Assembly (NCBI GenBank): GCA_016707445.1
Contig: JADJHR010000012.1
Coordinates: 1 to 57,092, forward strand
From: Rubrivivax sp.
Lineage (GTDB): Bacteria > Pseudomonadota > Gammaproteobacteria > Burkholderiales > Burkholderiaceae_C
Direction of reading: 5' to 3'
DNA length: 57,092 bases
Shown: in pieces, positions 40,409 through 50,588 of the stretch
Position numbering within the stretch: the first letter of the stretch is position 1
Layout of the letters: each line of letters begins with the position of its first letter
The notes under the pieces: generated by a model
Told to the model about the DNA's origin: nothing
Databases searched by the model: none
The model's input: only the letters and a program-made list of their open reading frames with translations
Translations under genes and position numbers: made by a program

Positions 40409-41599
40409 ATGAGCCGGCCCCAACGCATCGCGATCCTCGGCTCCACCGGTTCGGTGGGCACCAGCACGCTCGATGTCATCGCCCGCCACCCCGATCGCTT
40501 CGAGGTCTGGGGGCTCAGTGGCCACAGCCGGCTGGACGAACTGGTGGCCCAATGCCAGCGCTGGCAGCCGCGCAGGGTGGTCGTGTCTGACGAAGCAGCA
40601 GCGCAACGCGTGCGCCGGGACCTGGCGGCGGCGGGTCTGCGCACCGAGGTCGACTGCGGGGCCGAGGCGCTCTGCCAGCTGGCCGCGCAGCCCGAGGTCG
40701 ATGCCGTGATGGCCGCCATCGTCGGCGCGGCCGGCCTGGCGCCCTGCATGGCCGCGGCGCGCGCCGGCAAGCGGCTGCTGCTGGCCAACAAGGAAGCGCT
40801 GGTGGTCGGCGGCGAGCTGTTCATGAACGCCGTGAAGCAGGGCGGCGCCACGCTGCTGCCGATCGACAGCGAACACTCGGCGATCTTCCAGTGCCTGCCT
40901 GAAGACCGGTCGGAATGGGCCGCGCGCATCGACCACATCGTGCTGACCGCCTCGGGCGGGCCGTTCCGCCGGCGTGACGTGTCGACGCTGTCCAGCGTGA
41001 CGCCGGAAGAGGCCTGTGCCCATCCCAACTGGGTGATGGGGCGCAAGATATCGGTCGATTCGGCGACCATGATGAACAAGGCGCTGGAAGTCATCGAGGC
41101 GCACTGGCTGTTTGATCTGCCGGCCTCGCAAGTGCGCGTGGTGCTGCATCCGCAAAGCATCGTGCACTCGATGGTCGTGTGCCGCGACAATTCGGTGCTC
41201 GCCCAGCTGGGCACGCCCGACATGCGCGTGCCTATCGCCTACGGGCTGTCGTTCCCGCAGCGCATCGAGTCGGGTGCGGCCAGTCTCGACTTCAGCGCGC
41301 TGGCGGCGTTGCAGTTCGAGGCGATGGACCTGCAACGCTTTCCGGGCCTGAAGCTCGCCTATGATTGCCTGGCCGCTTGCGAAGGCTCGGCAGCCGTGCT
41401 CAACGCCGCCAATGAAGTGGCCGTCGAAGCCTTTCTCGAGCGGCGCATCGCCTTCACGGCGATCCACGCGGTCAACTGCCGCACGCTCGAATCCGTTGCA
41501 GCGTGGTCGGCCGAACTGCGAACGGTCGACGATCTGCTGGATCTGGATCGGCGAGCACGTGATGCGGCGCGACGGCATGCCAAGGAGCTGACCCTTTGA
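40409..41599 (+). CDS. dxr: 1-deoxy-D-xylulose 5-phosphate reductoisomerase
   Basis: 396 residues, second step of the MEP pathway. NADPH-binding GSTGSVG (residues 11-17), LLLANKEALVVGGE, the metal-binding PIDSEHSAIFQ and ISVDSATMMNKALE are all present. The stop overlaps the rseP start (TTGA, 41596-41599). Confidence 0.97.
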   Translation: MSRPQRIAILGSTGSVGTSTLDVIARHPDRFEVWGLSGHSRLDELVAQCQRWQPRRVVVSDEAAAQRVRRDLAAAGLRTEVDCGAEALCQLAAQPEVDAVMAAIVGAAGLAPCMAAARAGKRLLLANKEALVVGGELFMNAVKQGGATLLPIDSEHSAIFQCLPEDRSEWAARIDHIVLTASGGPFRRRDVSTLSSVTPEEACAHPNWVMGRKISVDSATMMNKALEVIEAHWLFDLPASQVRVVLHPQSIVHSMVVCRDNSVLAQLGTPDMRVPIAYGLSFPQRIESGAASLDFSALAALQFEAMDLQRFPGLKLAYDCLAACEGSAAVLNAANEVAVEAFLERRIAFTAIHAVNCRTLESVAAWSAELRTVDDLLDLDRRARDAARRHAKELTL

Positions 41600-42960
41600 T
41601 CACCACGGTACTTGCGTTCTTGCTGACCCTGGGCGTGCTGATCATCGTGCACGAGTTCGGACACTATCGCGTGGCCGTGGCCTGCGGCGTCAAGGTACTG
41701 CGTTTTTCAGTCGGGTTCGGTCGGGTGTTGTGGCGGCATCAGCGTGACCGCGAATCGACCGAGTTCGTGATCTGCGCGCTGCCGCTCGGCGGCTATGTGC
41801 GCATGCTCGACGAGCGCGAGGCGCCTGTGCAGCCGCATGAGCTCGACCGTGCCTTCAACCGCAAGCCGCTGCCGGCGCGCGCGGCGATCGTCTCGGCCGG
41901 CCCGCTGGCCAATCTGGCGCTGGCGGTGCTGCTGTACGCCTGGCCCATGTGCTGGGTGTGGTGGAACCGAAGGCCGTGATCTCGGCGCCCGCGTCAGCCA
42001 GCCTGATGGAGGCTGCGGGCCTGAAGGCCGGCGACTGGGTTCGTGCCTGGTCGACCGACGGGCAGGACTGGAAAGACCTGAACTCGCTGACCGATCTACG
42101 CTGGCAGATCACGCAGGCCACACTGCGCGGCGAGGCGCTGTACCTGATGGTCAGTGATCGTCATGGCCATGGCCAGCGCAGCGCCCGCATCGACCTGGGG
42201 CGCCTGGGCTCCCACGAGATCGACGCCTCGACGATGAAGGCGATCGGGCTTGGTCCGGCCTTCAGCGAGCCGGTGCTCGGTGACGTCAAGGCCGGCGGTC
42301 CGGCAGCCCTGGCCGGGCTGCGCAAGGGCGACCGCGTGGTGTCGATCGACGAACGTCCGCTGGCCGACGCCTTCAGCGTGCGCGAGCGCATCGTCAAGGC
42401 GGTCAGCGGCGGCAAGACGGGCGCAGCGCTGGCGCGTCGAGCGTGACGGCCAGTGCTCGACCTGACGGTGCCGGCCGCGACTGATGAACGAAGGCGGGCG
42501 CGAGTTCGGCCGCATCGACGCTTTCGTCGGCCCGGCGCCCGAGATGGTGACCGTGCGTCAGGGCCCGGTCGACGCCCTGGTGATGGGCGCGCAGCGCACC
42601 TGGGAGGTGTCGGCGCTAACGGTGCGAATGCTTGGGCGCATGCTGATCGGTGAAGCGTCGCTGAAGAACCTGAGCGGGCCGCTGACGATTGCCGACTATG
42701 CCGGGCAGTCGGTGCAGCTCGGCCTGGCCTACTACCTGGGCTTCCTCGCCGTGGTCAGCGTGAGCCTGGGCGTGCTCAACCTGCTGCCGCTGCCCATGCT
42801 CGATGGCGGGCATCTCATGTACTATGCTTTCGAGGGTCTGACCGGTCGGCCGGTATCGGATCTCTGGCTCGCGCGTCTGCAACGAGGCGGCATCGCGCTG
42901 CTGTTGATGATGATGTCCGTGGCCCTCTTCAACGACGTGGCCCGCCTGCTGGGCCTGTAA
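41596..42960 (+). CDS. rseP: Site-2 protease RseP, broken by about four frameshifts
   Basis: Membrane zinc metalloprotease that cleaves anti-sigma factor RseA in the sigma-E envelope response. The zinc motif HEFGH is at residues 19-23, PDZ domains lie in the middle and the C-terminal LPMLDGGHLMYY motif is present. Reading switches near 41945 (frame 1 to 3), 42420 (3 to 1), 42453 (1 to 3) and 42490 (3 to 1). All pieces are collinear and conserved, with no loss other than one or two bases at each point. TTG 41596 overlaps dxr. I take it as functional in the organism and damaged in this sequence. Confidence 0.9.
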
Positions 42961-42970
42961 CGATCGCCTC

Positions 42971-45276
42971 ATGTTTCCCGTCTCTCCGCTTGTCCCGGTG
43001 CCCGCGGCCGCTGTGTGCGCGGCCGCGCTGGCGGCCCTGGTGGCCGCGCCTGGCGCAGGCTGCCGTCGCCCTTCGTGCTGAAGGACATCCGCGTCGAGGG
43101 CCTGCAGCGCACCGACCCGGGCACCGTCTTCGCGGCGCTGCCGTTCCGCATCGGCGACACCTACAACGACGACAAGGGCGCGGCCGCGCTGCGCGCGCTG
43201 TTCGCCACCGGCCTGTTCAAGGACGTGCGCATCGAGATCGAGGGCCGTGTCGCGGTGATCATCGTCGACGAACGTGCGGTGGTCGCCACCGTCAGCTTCG
43301 TCGGTCTGAAGGAGTTCGACAAGGACCCGCTGACCAAGTCGCTGAAGGAAGCCGGCATCGGCGAAGGCCTGCCCTTCGACAAGGCGCTGGTCGACCGTGC
43401 CGAGCAGGAGATCAAGCGCCAGTACCTGTCGCGCAGCCTTTACGGGGCCGAGGTGGTGACCACGGTCACGCCGATCGAGCGCAACCGAGTCAACGTGACC
43501 TTCACGATGACCGAAGGTGACGCCGCCCGCATCCGCGACATCCGCATCGTCGGCACCAAGGCCTTCTCCGAATCCACGCTGCTCGGACTGTTCGACCTGA
43601 CTGCGGGCGGCTGGCTGACCTGGTACACGAAGTCAGACCGTTATTCTCGCGCCAAGCTCAACGCCGACCTCGAGACGCTGCGGGCGTACTACGTCAACCG
43701 GGGCTATCTCGAATTCGCGGTCGAATCGACCCAGGTCACGATCTCGCCCGACAAGCAGCAGATCTCGATCACGATCTCGGTGCGCGAGGGCCAGCCCTAC
43801 ACCGTCACTGCCATCAAGCTCGAAGGCGATTTCCTGGGCAAGGAAGACGAGTTCCGCTCGCTGGTTCGACTGCGTCCCGGGGAGCCCTACCGTGGCGAGG
43901 CCGTCACCGAGACCGCCAAGGCCTTCGGCGACCTGTTCGGCGCCTACGGCTATGCCTTCGCCCGCGTCGACACGCGGCCCGAAATCGACCGTGAACGTGG
44001 CCAGGTGGTGGTCAACCTGGTCGCCGACCCGCAGCGGCGTGTGTACGTGCGCCGCATCGACGTGGCCGGCAACACGCGCACGCGCGACGAGGTCGTGCGC
44101 CGCGAGTTCCGCCAGATCGAGTCGTCCTGGTACGACGGCAACCGAATCAAGCTCTCGCGCGACCGCGTCGACCGCCTGGGGTATTTCAAGGACGTCGCCG
44201 TCGACACGGCCGAAGTGTCTGGTGCACCCGATCAGGTCGACCTGACGGTGGCCGTGACCGAGAAGCCCACCGGCAACCTGCTGATCGGCGCCAACTACTC
44301 CAACGCCGAGAAACTGGGGCTGTCGGCTTCGGTCGTGCAGGACAACGTCTTCGGTTCGGGCAACTACCTGGGCATCGAGCTCAACACCAGCCGCACCAAC
44401 CGCACGCTGGTGATCAGCGGCGTCGACCCCTACTTCACGGTGGATGGGATCTCGCGGGCGATCGATCTCTTCTACCGCACCAGCCGTCCGCTGAATGCAC
44501 AGGGCGACGAATACCAGATCACGACGCCGGGCGCGTCGGTGCGCTTCGGGGTTCCGGTCACCGACTTCGACACCGTGTTTCTCGGCATCGGTGCGGAAAG
44601 CACCCGCATCGGCACGTCCACCGGCATCCCGAACAGCTATTTTCTGTATCGCGAGACCTACGGGGCCAGCAGCCTGTCGCTGCCCGTGACGCTGGGCTGG
44701 GCGCGTGATGCACGCGACAGCGCGCTGGCACCCACGGCCGGGCGCTACCAGCGCATCAATTTCGAGTGGAGCTTCGCCGGTGACGTGCGCTATCTGCGCA
44801 CCAACCTGCAACACCAGGAGTACTGGCAGTTGCCGTTCAAGATGTCGCTGGGCATCAATGCCGAGCTCGGTCTGGGCAAGGGCCTGGGCGGACGGCCGTT
44901 CCCGATCTTCAAGAACTTCTACGGCGGTGGTCTGGGCAGTGTGCGCGGCTTCGAACAGGGTTCGCTTGGTGTGATCGACCCCACCGGGGCCTACATCGGC
45001 GGCGCCAAGCGCCTGAACCTCAACACCGAGCTCTACTTCCCGGTGCCCGGCACCGGCAACGACCGCTCGCTGCGCATCTTCGCCTTCGTCGACGCCGGCA
45101 ACGTCTGGCGCGAGGACGAGAAGATGCCGGCCAGCAGCCTGCGGGCGTCGGCCGGGCTTGGGCTCAGCTGGATCTCGCCGGTGGGTCCGCTCAAACTCAG
45201 CTGGGCTGCACCCTTGCGCGCGCAGCCCAACGATAGAATCCAACGCTTTCAGTTTCAGATCGGGACTGCCTTCTGA
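42971..45276 (+). CDS. bamA: Outer membrane assembly factor BamA; two frameshifts in the signal peptide
   Basis: The clean frame from about 43072 to 45276 encodes five POTRA domains (starting FVLKDIRVEGLQRTDPGTVF) and the 16-strand barrel, ending in the C-terminal signature FQFQIGTAF. The conserved barrel-lid block is YGGGLGSVRGFEQGSLG. ATG 42971 opens a signal peptide in another frame (VCAAALAALVAAP), a third frame supplies LAQAAVA with the cleavage site, and the mature frame follows; shifts fall near 43050 and 43068. A gene caller would start at 43015 and lose the signal peptide. Confidence 0.95.
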
Positions 45277-45803
45277 TGACGACTTCGATGTTCAAGACCC
45301 TGGCCGCATCCCTGGCCTGGATGCTGGTTGCGGCGGCCCCGGTGGCCGCTGCGGCGCAGGAGCTCAAGGTCGGCTACGTGAACAGCGAACGTGTGCTGCG
45401 TGAAGCAACGCCGGCCAAGGCCGCGCAGGCCAAACTCGAGGCCGAGTTCAGCAAGCGTGACCGCGAGCTGAACGACCAGGCCGTCAAAGCTCAAGGCAGC
45501 GGCCGACAAGCTCGACAAGGATGCGCCTACGCTGGCCGAGGCCGAACGCACGCGGCGCCAGCGTGAGCTGGTCGAGCAGGACCGTGACCTGCAGCGCAAG
45601 CGGCGCGAGTTCCAGGAAGACCTGAACCAGCGCAAGAACGAGGAGCTGGCCAGCGTGGTCGAGCGCGCCAACCGCGTGATCAAGCAGATCTTCGATCAGG
45701 AGAAGTACGACCTGATCCTGCAGGAAGTGGTCTTTGCCAGCAGCCGCGTCGACATCACCGACAAGGTGATCAAGGCCCTGAACGCCGCCGGCGCGGCAAG
45801 TAG
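45276..45803 (+). CDS. skp: Periplasmic chaperone Skp/OmpH, frameshifted
   Basis: A signal peptide (LAASLAWMLVAAAPVAAAAQ) and the start of the mature chain (ELKVGYVNSERVLREA) are in frame 3. After the shift at about 45486 the coiled-coil arms continue in frame 1 (TRRQRELVEQDRDLQRKRRE, then EKYDLILQEVVFASSRVDIT). A second shift near 45798 is needed to reach the TAG at 45801. Skp carries unfolded outer-membrane proteins to BAM; the gene sits directly after bamA (TGATG overlap), as expected. Confidence 0.9.
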
Positions 45804-45833
45804 GGCCGGCGGGCGGCCGGCCCGCGGGCCTCC

Positions 45834-46850
45834 GTGCAGGCCAGCCTGGCTGAACTGGTGGCCGCTCTCGGCGGCGAACTGGTGGGCGATGCCGACTGCC
45901 GTGTCGACGCGATCGCCCCGCTCGAACGAGCCGGCCCCAGCCACATCAGCTTTCTGGCCCAGGCCCGGCTGCTGCCGCAGCTGGCCACGACCGCCGCGGC
46001 CTGCGTGGTGGTGCGACCCGAGCATCGTGACGCGGCGAGCGCACGCGGTGCGGCCATCGTCACCGCCGATCCCTACCTCTACTTTGCCCGCCTGACCCAG
46101 TGGTGGGCACAGCGCGTGCGCGCGCGGCCGGAAACCGGCATTCACCCCAGCGCCGTGATCGAGCCGGTGCGCGATGGACCCTCGGCCAGCGTCGGGCCGC
46201 TGGCCTACATCGGTGCGCGCAGGCGCATCGCCGCCGGCGCGTGCTGGCGGCGCAGGCCACCTCGGCGAGACGCCGAGGTCGGCGCGGGCACCCGCCTCGG
46301 CCCGCGCGTGGTGTTCGAGCGCGGCTGCCGCATCGGCGCGCGCGGCCTGGTGCAGGCCGGGGCGGTGATCGGCGGCGACGGCTTCGGCTTCGCGCCCGAC
46401 CAGGGCAGCTGGGTGAAGATCGAGCAGCTGGGCGCGGTGCGCATCGGTGACGATGTCGAGATCGGCGCCAACACTTGCATCGACCGTGGCGCGCTCGACG
46501 ACACCGTGATCGACGACGGTGTCAAGCTCGACAACCTGATCCAGATCGGCCACAACTGCCACATCGGCGCCCACACCGCGATGGCCGGTTGCACCGGCGT
46601 GGCCGGCAGCACGCGCATCGGGCGTCACTGCACGGCCGGCGGCAGCGCCATGATCCTGGGCCACCTCGAGATCGCCGACCACGTGCACATCAGCGCCGCC
46701 ACCGTGGTGTCACGCTCAATCCGCAAGCCGGGCCACTACAGCGGCTTCTTCCCCATGGACGACAATGCACGCTGGGAAAAGAACGCTGCGACGCTCAAGC
46801 AGCTGCACACGTTGCGTGACCGCATCCGCGCGCTGGAGAACAAGCCATGA
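45834..46850 (+). CDS. lpxD: UDP-3-O-(3-hydroxyacyl)glucosamine N-acyltransferase with a hidden compensated frameshift
   Basis: 338 codons from GTG 45834. LpxD adds the N-linked acyl chain in lipid A synthesis. The N-terminal domain and left-handed beta-helix hexapeptides (IGDDVEIGANTCIDRGALDD, GHNCHIGAHTAMAGCTGVAG) are intact, with the catalytic His in IGHNCHIG. Between about 46215 and 46272 the frame reads an Arg-rich string where hexapeptides belong; frame 1 there gives GAGHLGE. Two shifts that cancel keep the frame open, so the protein as translated is wrong for about 18 residues. Confidence 0.92.
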   Translation: MQASLAELVAALGGELVGDADCRVDAIAPLERAGPSHISFLAQARLLPQLATTAAACVVVRPEHRDAASARGAAIVTADPYLYFARLTQWWAQRVRARPETGIHPSAVIEPVRDGPSASVGPLAYIGARRRIAAGACWRRRPPRRDAEVGAGTRLGPRVVFERGCRIGARGLVQAGAVIGGDGFGFAPDQGSWVKIEQLGAVRIGDDVEIGANTCIDRGALDDTVIDDGVKLDNLIQIGHNCHIGAHTAMAGCTGVAGSTRIGRHCTAGGSAMILGHLEIADHVHISAATVVSRSIRKPGHYSGFFPMDDNARWEKNAATLKQLHTLRDRIRALENKP

Positions 46851-47299
46851 ACCCGCCCGTGCTCGACATCCACAAGATCCTGAAAAAGCTGCCGCACCGC
46901 TACCCTTTCCTGCTGGTCGATCGTGTGATTGAGTTCGAGAAGGACAAACGCCTGAAGGCGCTGAAGAACGTCACCATCAACGAGCCCTTCTTTGGCGGCC
47001 ACTTTCCGGCGCACCCGGTGATGCCCGGCGTGCTGATCCTCGAGGCGCTGGCACAGACGGCAGCGCTGCTGTCGTTCGAGTCGGCCGGGCAGGACATTTC
47101 GGACGACATGGTGGTGTACTTCGTCGGCATCGACGGCGCGCGCTTCAAGCGGCCTGTCGAGCCCGGCGACCAACTGATCCTGGAAGCGACGCTCGACCGC
47201 TCGCGCGCCGGCATCTACAAGTACAAGGTGCGCGCCAGCGTGGACGGCGAGACGGCGGTGGAGGCCGAGCTGATGTGCACGATGCGCCAGTTCAGCTGA
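46847..47299 (+). CDS. fabZ: 3-hydroxyacyl-ACP dehydratase FabZ
   Basis: 150 residues, intact despite its position inside the error-rich stretch. Hot-dog fold with active-site His52 in GGHFPAHPVMPG and Glu66 in LILEALAQ. It dehydrates 3-hydroxyacyl-ACP in fatty acid synthesis and competes with LpxA/LpxD for the same substrate, hence the conserved lpxD-fabZ-lpxA order. ATG overlaps the lpxD stop (ATGA). Confidence 0.97.
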   Translation: MNPPVLDIHKILKKLPHRYPFLLVDRVIEFEKDKRLKALKNVTINEPFFGGHFPAHPVMPGVLILEALAQTAALLSFESAGQDISDDMVVYFVGIDGARFKRPVEPGDQLILEATLDRSRAGIYKYKVRASVDGETAVEAELMCTMRQFS

Positions 47300-47314
47300 C
47301 GCCGGAGCGCCGCG

Positions 47315-48110
47315 ATGGCCCAGATCCACCCCACCGCGATCGTCGATGCCCAGGCCGAGCTGGCGCCGACGGTCGAGGTCGGCCCGTACAGCGTGATCGG
47401 CGCCGGCGTGCGCATCGGGGACGGCACCGTGATCGGCGCGCATTGCGTGATCGAGGGCCGCACGACCATCGGGCGCGACAACCGCATCATCCCTTCAATT
47501 CGCTGGGCGGCGATGCCGCAGGACATGAAGTACCGCGGCGAGCCGACGCAGCTGATCATCGGCGACCGCAACACCATCCGCGAGTACTGCACCTTCAGCC
47601 GCGGCACCACGCAGGACGCGGGCATCACGCGGGTCGGCGACGACAACTGGATCATGGCCTACGTGCACGTGGCGCACGATGTGCAACTGGGCAGCCACAC
47701 CATCCTGGCCAACAACGCCACGCTGGCCGGCCACGTGCACCTGGGCGACTGGGTGATCGTGGGCGGGCTGTCGGGCATCCACCAGTTCTGCCATGTCGGC
47801 GCGCATGCGATGCTGGGCTTCCAGAGCCATGTCTCACAGGACGTGCCACCCTACATGACGGTGTCGGGCAATCCGCTGGTGGTGCACGGCCATAACGCCG
47901 AGGGCCTGCGCCGGCGCGGCTTTTCGCGCGAGCGCATCACGCGCGTCAAGCAGATGCACCGGCTGCTGTACCGCGACGGCTTGACGCTCGAGCAGGCGCG
48001 CGCGGCCATCGCGGCGCTGCAGGACGGCACGCTTGGCGCTGAGGCCGATGCCGATGTGCAGATGCTGCTCGACTTCCTGGCCGGGGCCAGCGCGCGGCAT
48101 CGCGCGCTGA
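47315..48110 (+). CDS. lpxA: UDP-GlcNAc O-acyltransferase with frameshifts
   Basis: First enzyme of lipid A synthesis, about 264 residues, a left-handed beta-helix trimer. IHPTAIVDAQAELAPTVEVG opens the helix and catalytic His is in VAHDVQLG. At 47489-47512 the frame reads PSIRWAA where frame 1 gives FNSLGG, matching the conserved segment before PQDMKYRGEPT: two cancelling shifts. A third shift near 48095 removes the natural end; read in frame 3 the sequence gives GIAR and stops at TGA 48108-48110. The open frame running on to 48754 is therefore not a fusion with lpxB. Confidence 0.92.
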
Positions 48111-48134
48111 GGCGGGGGCGGCACGCGCCTGGCG

Positions 48135-49242
48135 ATGGTGGCCGGCGAGGCCTCGGGCGACCTGCTCGCCGGCCTGCTGCTGGGCGGCTGCGCCAGCGCT
48201 GGCCCGGAGCTGCAGTCCATGGGCATTGGCGGCCCGCGCATGGCCGAACACGGCTTCGAGGCCTGGTGGCCGCACGACAAGCTGGCGGTGCGCGGCTACG
48301 TCGAGGTGCTGCGCCACTACCGCGAACTGGCCGCGATCCGCAGGGTCACGGCCGAGCGCCTGCTGCACGAGCGGCCCGCGGCTTCATCGGCGTGGATGCC
48401 CCCGACTTCAACCTCGGGCTCGAGGCGCGCCTGCGCAGCGCCGGTCTGCGCACCATGCACTTCGTGTGCCCGTCGATCTGGGCCTGGCGCGGAGGGCGCG
48501 TGAAGAAGCTGCATCGCAGCTGCGACCACGTGCTGTGCCTGTTCCCGTTCGAGCCACCGCTGCTGCAGGCGCATGGTGTGCCCGCGACCTACGTCGGCCA
48601 CCCGCTGGCCGATGCGATCCCGCTGCAGGCGCCGCGTGCCGCCGCGCGGCAGGCCCTGGGCTGCGAGCCGAGCACCGTGGTGGCGGTGCTGCCGGGCAGC
48701 CGGCGCTCGAGATCCAGTACATCGCGCCCAGCTTCCTGCAGGCGGCGGCCCTGATGCAGCGGCGGCGACCCGAGCTGCGCTTCGTGCTGCCGGTGGCCGG
48801 GCCTGCGCGCCTGGTCGAGCCGCTGCTGGCGCGCATGCGCCAGGGCTGCCGACCTGGCTGCCCGACGGCCGCTCGCACGAGGCGCTGGCGGCCTGCGACG
48901 TGACGCTGATCGCCAGCGGCACCGCCACGCTGGAGGCGGCGCTGTTCAAGCGCCCGATGGTCATCGCCTACCGCATGCACCCGCTGAGCTGGCAGCTCAT
49001 GAAACGCATGCGCTACCAGCCCTGGGTGGGCCTGCCCAACATCCTGTGCCGCGACTTCGTCGTGCCCGAGCTGCTGCAGCAGGCCTGCACGCCGCAGGCC
49101 CTGGCCGACGAGGCCATGGCCTGGCTGGACGCGCCGGCGCGCAGCGCAGCCCTGCAACGCCGATTCGAAGAACTCCACCACCAGCTGCGCCAGGACACGG
49201 CGCGCACCGCCACCGATGCGATCGCAGAAGTCCTGCGCCTGA
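48135..49242 (+). CDS. lpxB: Lipid-A-disaccharide synthase, heavily frameshifted
   Basis: Glycosyltransferase (GT19) that joins two acylated glucosamines. Collinear pieces: frame 3 MVAGEASGDLLAGLLLGG (48135 on), a frame-2 patch LRQRWPG near 48190-48215, frame 3 GIGGPRMAEHGFEAWW, frame 2 FIGVDAPDFNLGLEARLR to VVAVLPGSR (about 48378-48705), frame 1 LEIQYIAPSFLQAAALM (to about 48845), frame 3 LPTWLPDGRSHEALAACDVT to the end. One more shift near 49238 gives the stop at 49240. The true start may lie a few codons before 48135 and cannot be fixed here. Confidence 0.88.
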
Positions 49243-49831
49243 GCAGCTGGGCCGGGCTCGACCGGCCCGGCCTGGTGGCCGGCGTCGACGAGGCCGGCCG
49301 CGGCCCGCTGGCCGGGCCGGTGGTGGCGGCGGCGGTGATCCTGGACGACCTGCAGCCCATCAGGGCCTGGGCGACTCCAAGGCAGCTGCGCCCTGGCGGC
49401 GCGAGCGCCTGTTCGACGAGATCCGCGCCAAGGCGCTGTGCTGCTGCGATCGCCGAGGCCAGCGCCGAGGAGATCGACCGGCTGAACATCCTGCAGGCCA
49501 CGATGCTGGCGATGCAGCGCGCGGTCGAAGGCCTGCGCCTGCCGCCACGCCTGGTGCTGGTCGACGGCAACCGCCTGCCGGTGCTCGATGTGCTGGCCGA
49601 GGCCATCGTCAAGGGCGACGCACTGGTGGCGGCGATCTCGGCGGCGTCGATCGTGGCCAAGGTGCACCGCGACCGCTGGTGCGCCGAGCTGCACCAGCGC
49701 TATCCGGCCTACGGCTTCCACGGCCACAAGGGCTATCCGACGGCCGAGCACCTGCAGGCGCTGCGCGCACGGGCCCTGCCCGGAACACCGGCGCAGCTTC
49801 GCCCCGGTGCGGCGCGGCGCCCAGGCGATGA
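49243..49831 (+). CDS. rnhB: Ribonuclease HII, frameshifted
   Basis: Removes ribonucleotides from DNA. LVAGVDEAGRGPLAGPVVAA holds the first catalytic Asp-Glu pair. From about 49366 to 49445 frame 2 gives GLGDSK and PWRRERLFDEIRAKALCC; frame 3 resumes with AIAEASAEEIDRLNIL and VKVHRDRWC-like AKVHRDRWCAEL. After about 49768 frame 1 gives HGPCPEHRRSFAPVRRG. The stop TGA 49829-49831 overlaps the next ATG. No canonical start is visible between the lpxB stop and the first motif other than GTG 49275, so the start is uncertain. Confidence 0.85.
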
Positions 49832-50588
49832 CACAGGAGCCGGGGCGATCATCTCGAGCGCCAACCCGCTGCTGGTGGCTGCGCAGCTGCGCGCGACCCG
49901 GCGGCCTACCGGCGCAGCGGCCAGGTCTGGCTGGAAGGCGACCACCTGTGCGCCGCCGCGGCGGCGCGGGCGCGAGCCGGCAGGCGCTGATCAGCGAGGC
50001 CGGCGTGGGCCCCGGGCGCGCCGCGAGCTGGCCGGCCACGCCGGCGCGCATGGCGCTCGTGCCCCGACGCGCTGTTCGCCGGGCTGAGCACGCTCGAGTC
50101 GCCCGCCGCCATCGGCTTCGTGCTGCCGCTGCCGCCGGCGCCGCCGCCCGACCCGGCGCTGCCGACCGTGGTGCTGGACCGCCTGCAGGACCCCGGCAAC
50201 GTCGGCAGCATCCTGCGCAGCGCGGCGGCCTTCGGCGTGCCGCAGGTGCTGGCGCTGAAGGGCACGGTGGCGCTGTGGTCGCCCAAGGTGCTGCGCGCCG
50301 GCATGGGCGCGCACTTCGGGCTGCGGCTGGTCGAGGGGCTGGAGGGGCGAGGTGCTGGCGCTGGGCCTGCCTGGTGGGCACCAGTTCGCACGCCGGCACC
50401 GCTGCCCGCGCGCACTGCCGACGCCCTGGCCTGGCTGCTCGGCCACGAAGGGCAGGGCGTGTCGCCGCGGCTGTTGGCGGCGTGCGTGGCCACGGTGCGC
50501 ATTCCGCAGCCGGGCGGCGAGGAGTCGCTGAACGTCGCCGCCGCCGCCGCGATCTGCCTGTACGAGTCGGGACTGCGGCGGGCTCTAA
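49828..50588 (+). CDS. SpoU/TrmH-family RNA 2'-O-methyltransferase, heavily frameshifted
   Basis: SAM-dependent RNA ribose methylase of the SPOUT class. Pieces: frame 3 AIISSANPLLVAAQLRA, frame 2 AYRRSGQVWLEGDHLC, frame 1 QALISEAG, then frame 2 PTVVLDRLQDPGNVGSILRS (motif 1) and LLGHEGQGVSPRL with IPQPGGEESLNVAAAAAICL (motifs 2 and 3). A short frame-1 patch CLVGTSSHAGT lies near 50350-50410. At least six shifts. It probably ends at TAA 50586-50588, touching the convergent ppsR. The rRNA or tRNA target cannot be told. Confidence 0.82.

Noticed and set aside
47315..48754. LpxA-LpxB fusion protein of 479 residues
   Set aside because: It arises because a shift near 48095 removes the lpxA stop and later shifts bring part of lpxB into the same frame. 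The lpxA end and lpxB start are both recognisable separately.
48573..50087. LpxB-RNase HII fusion
   Set aside because: The join has lost its stop by a shift near 49238, and both neighbours are broken in the same way. A genuine fusion would not also need internal frame changes.
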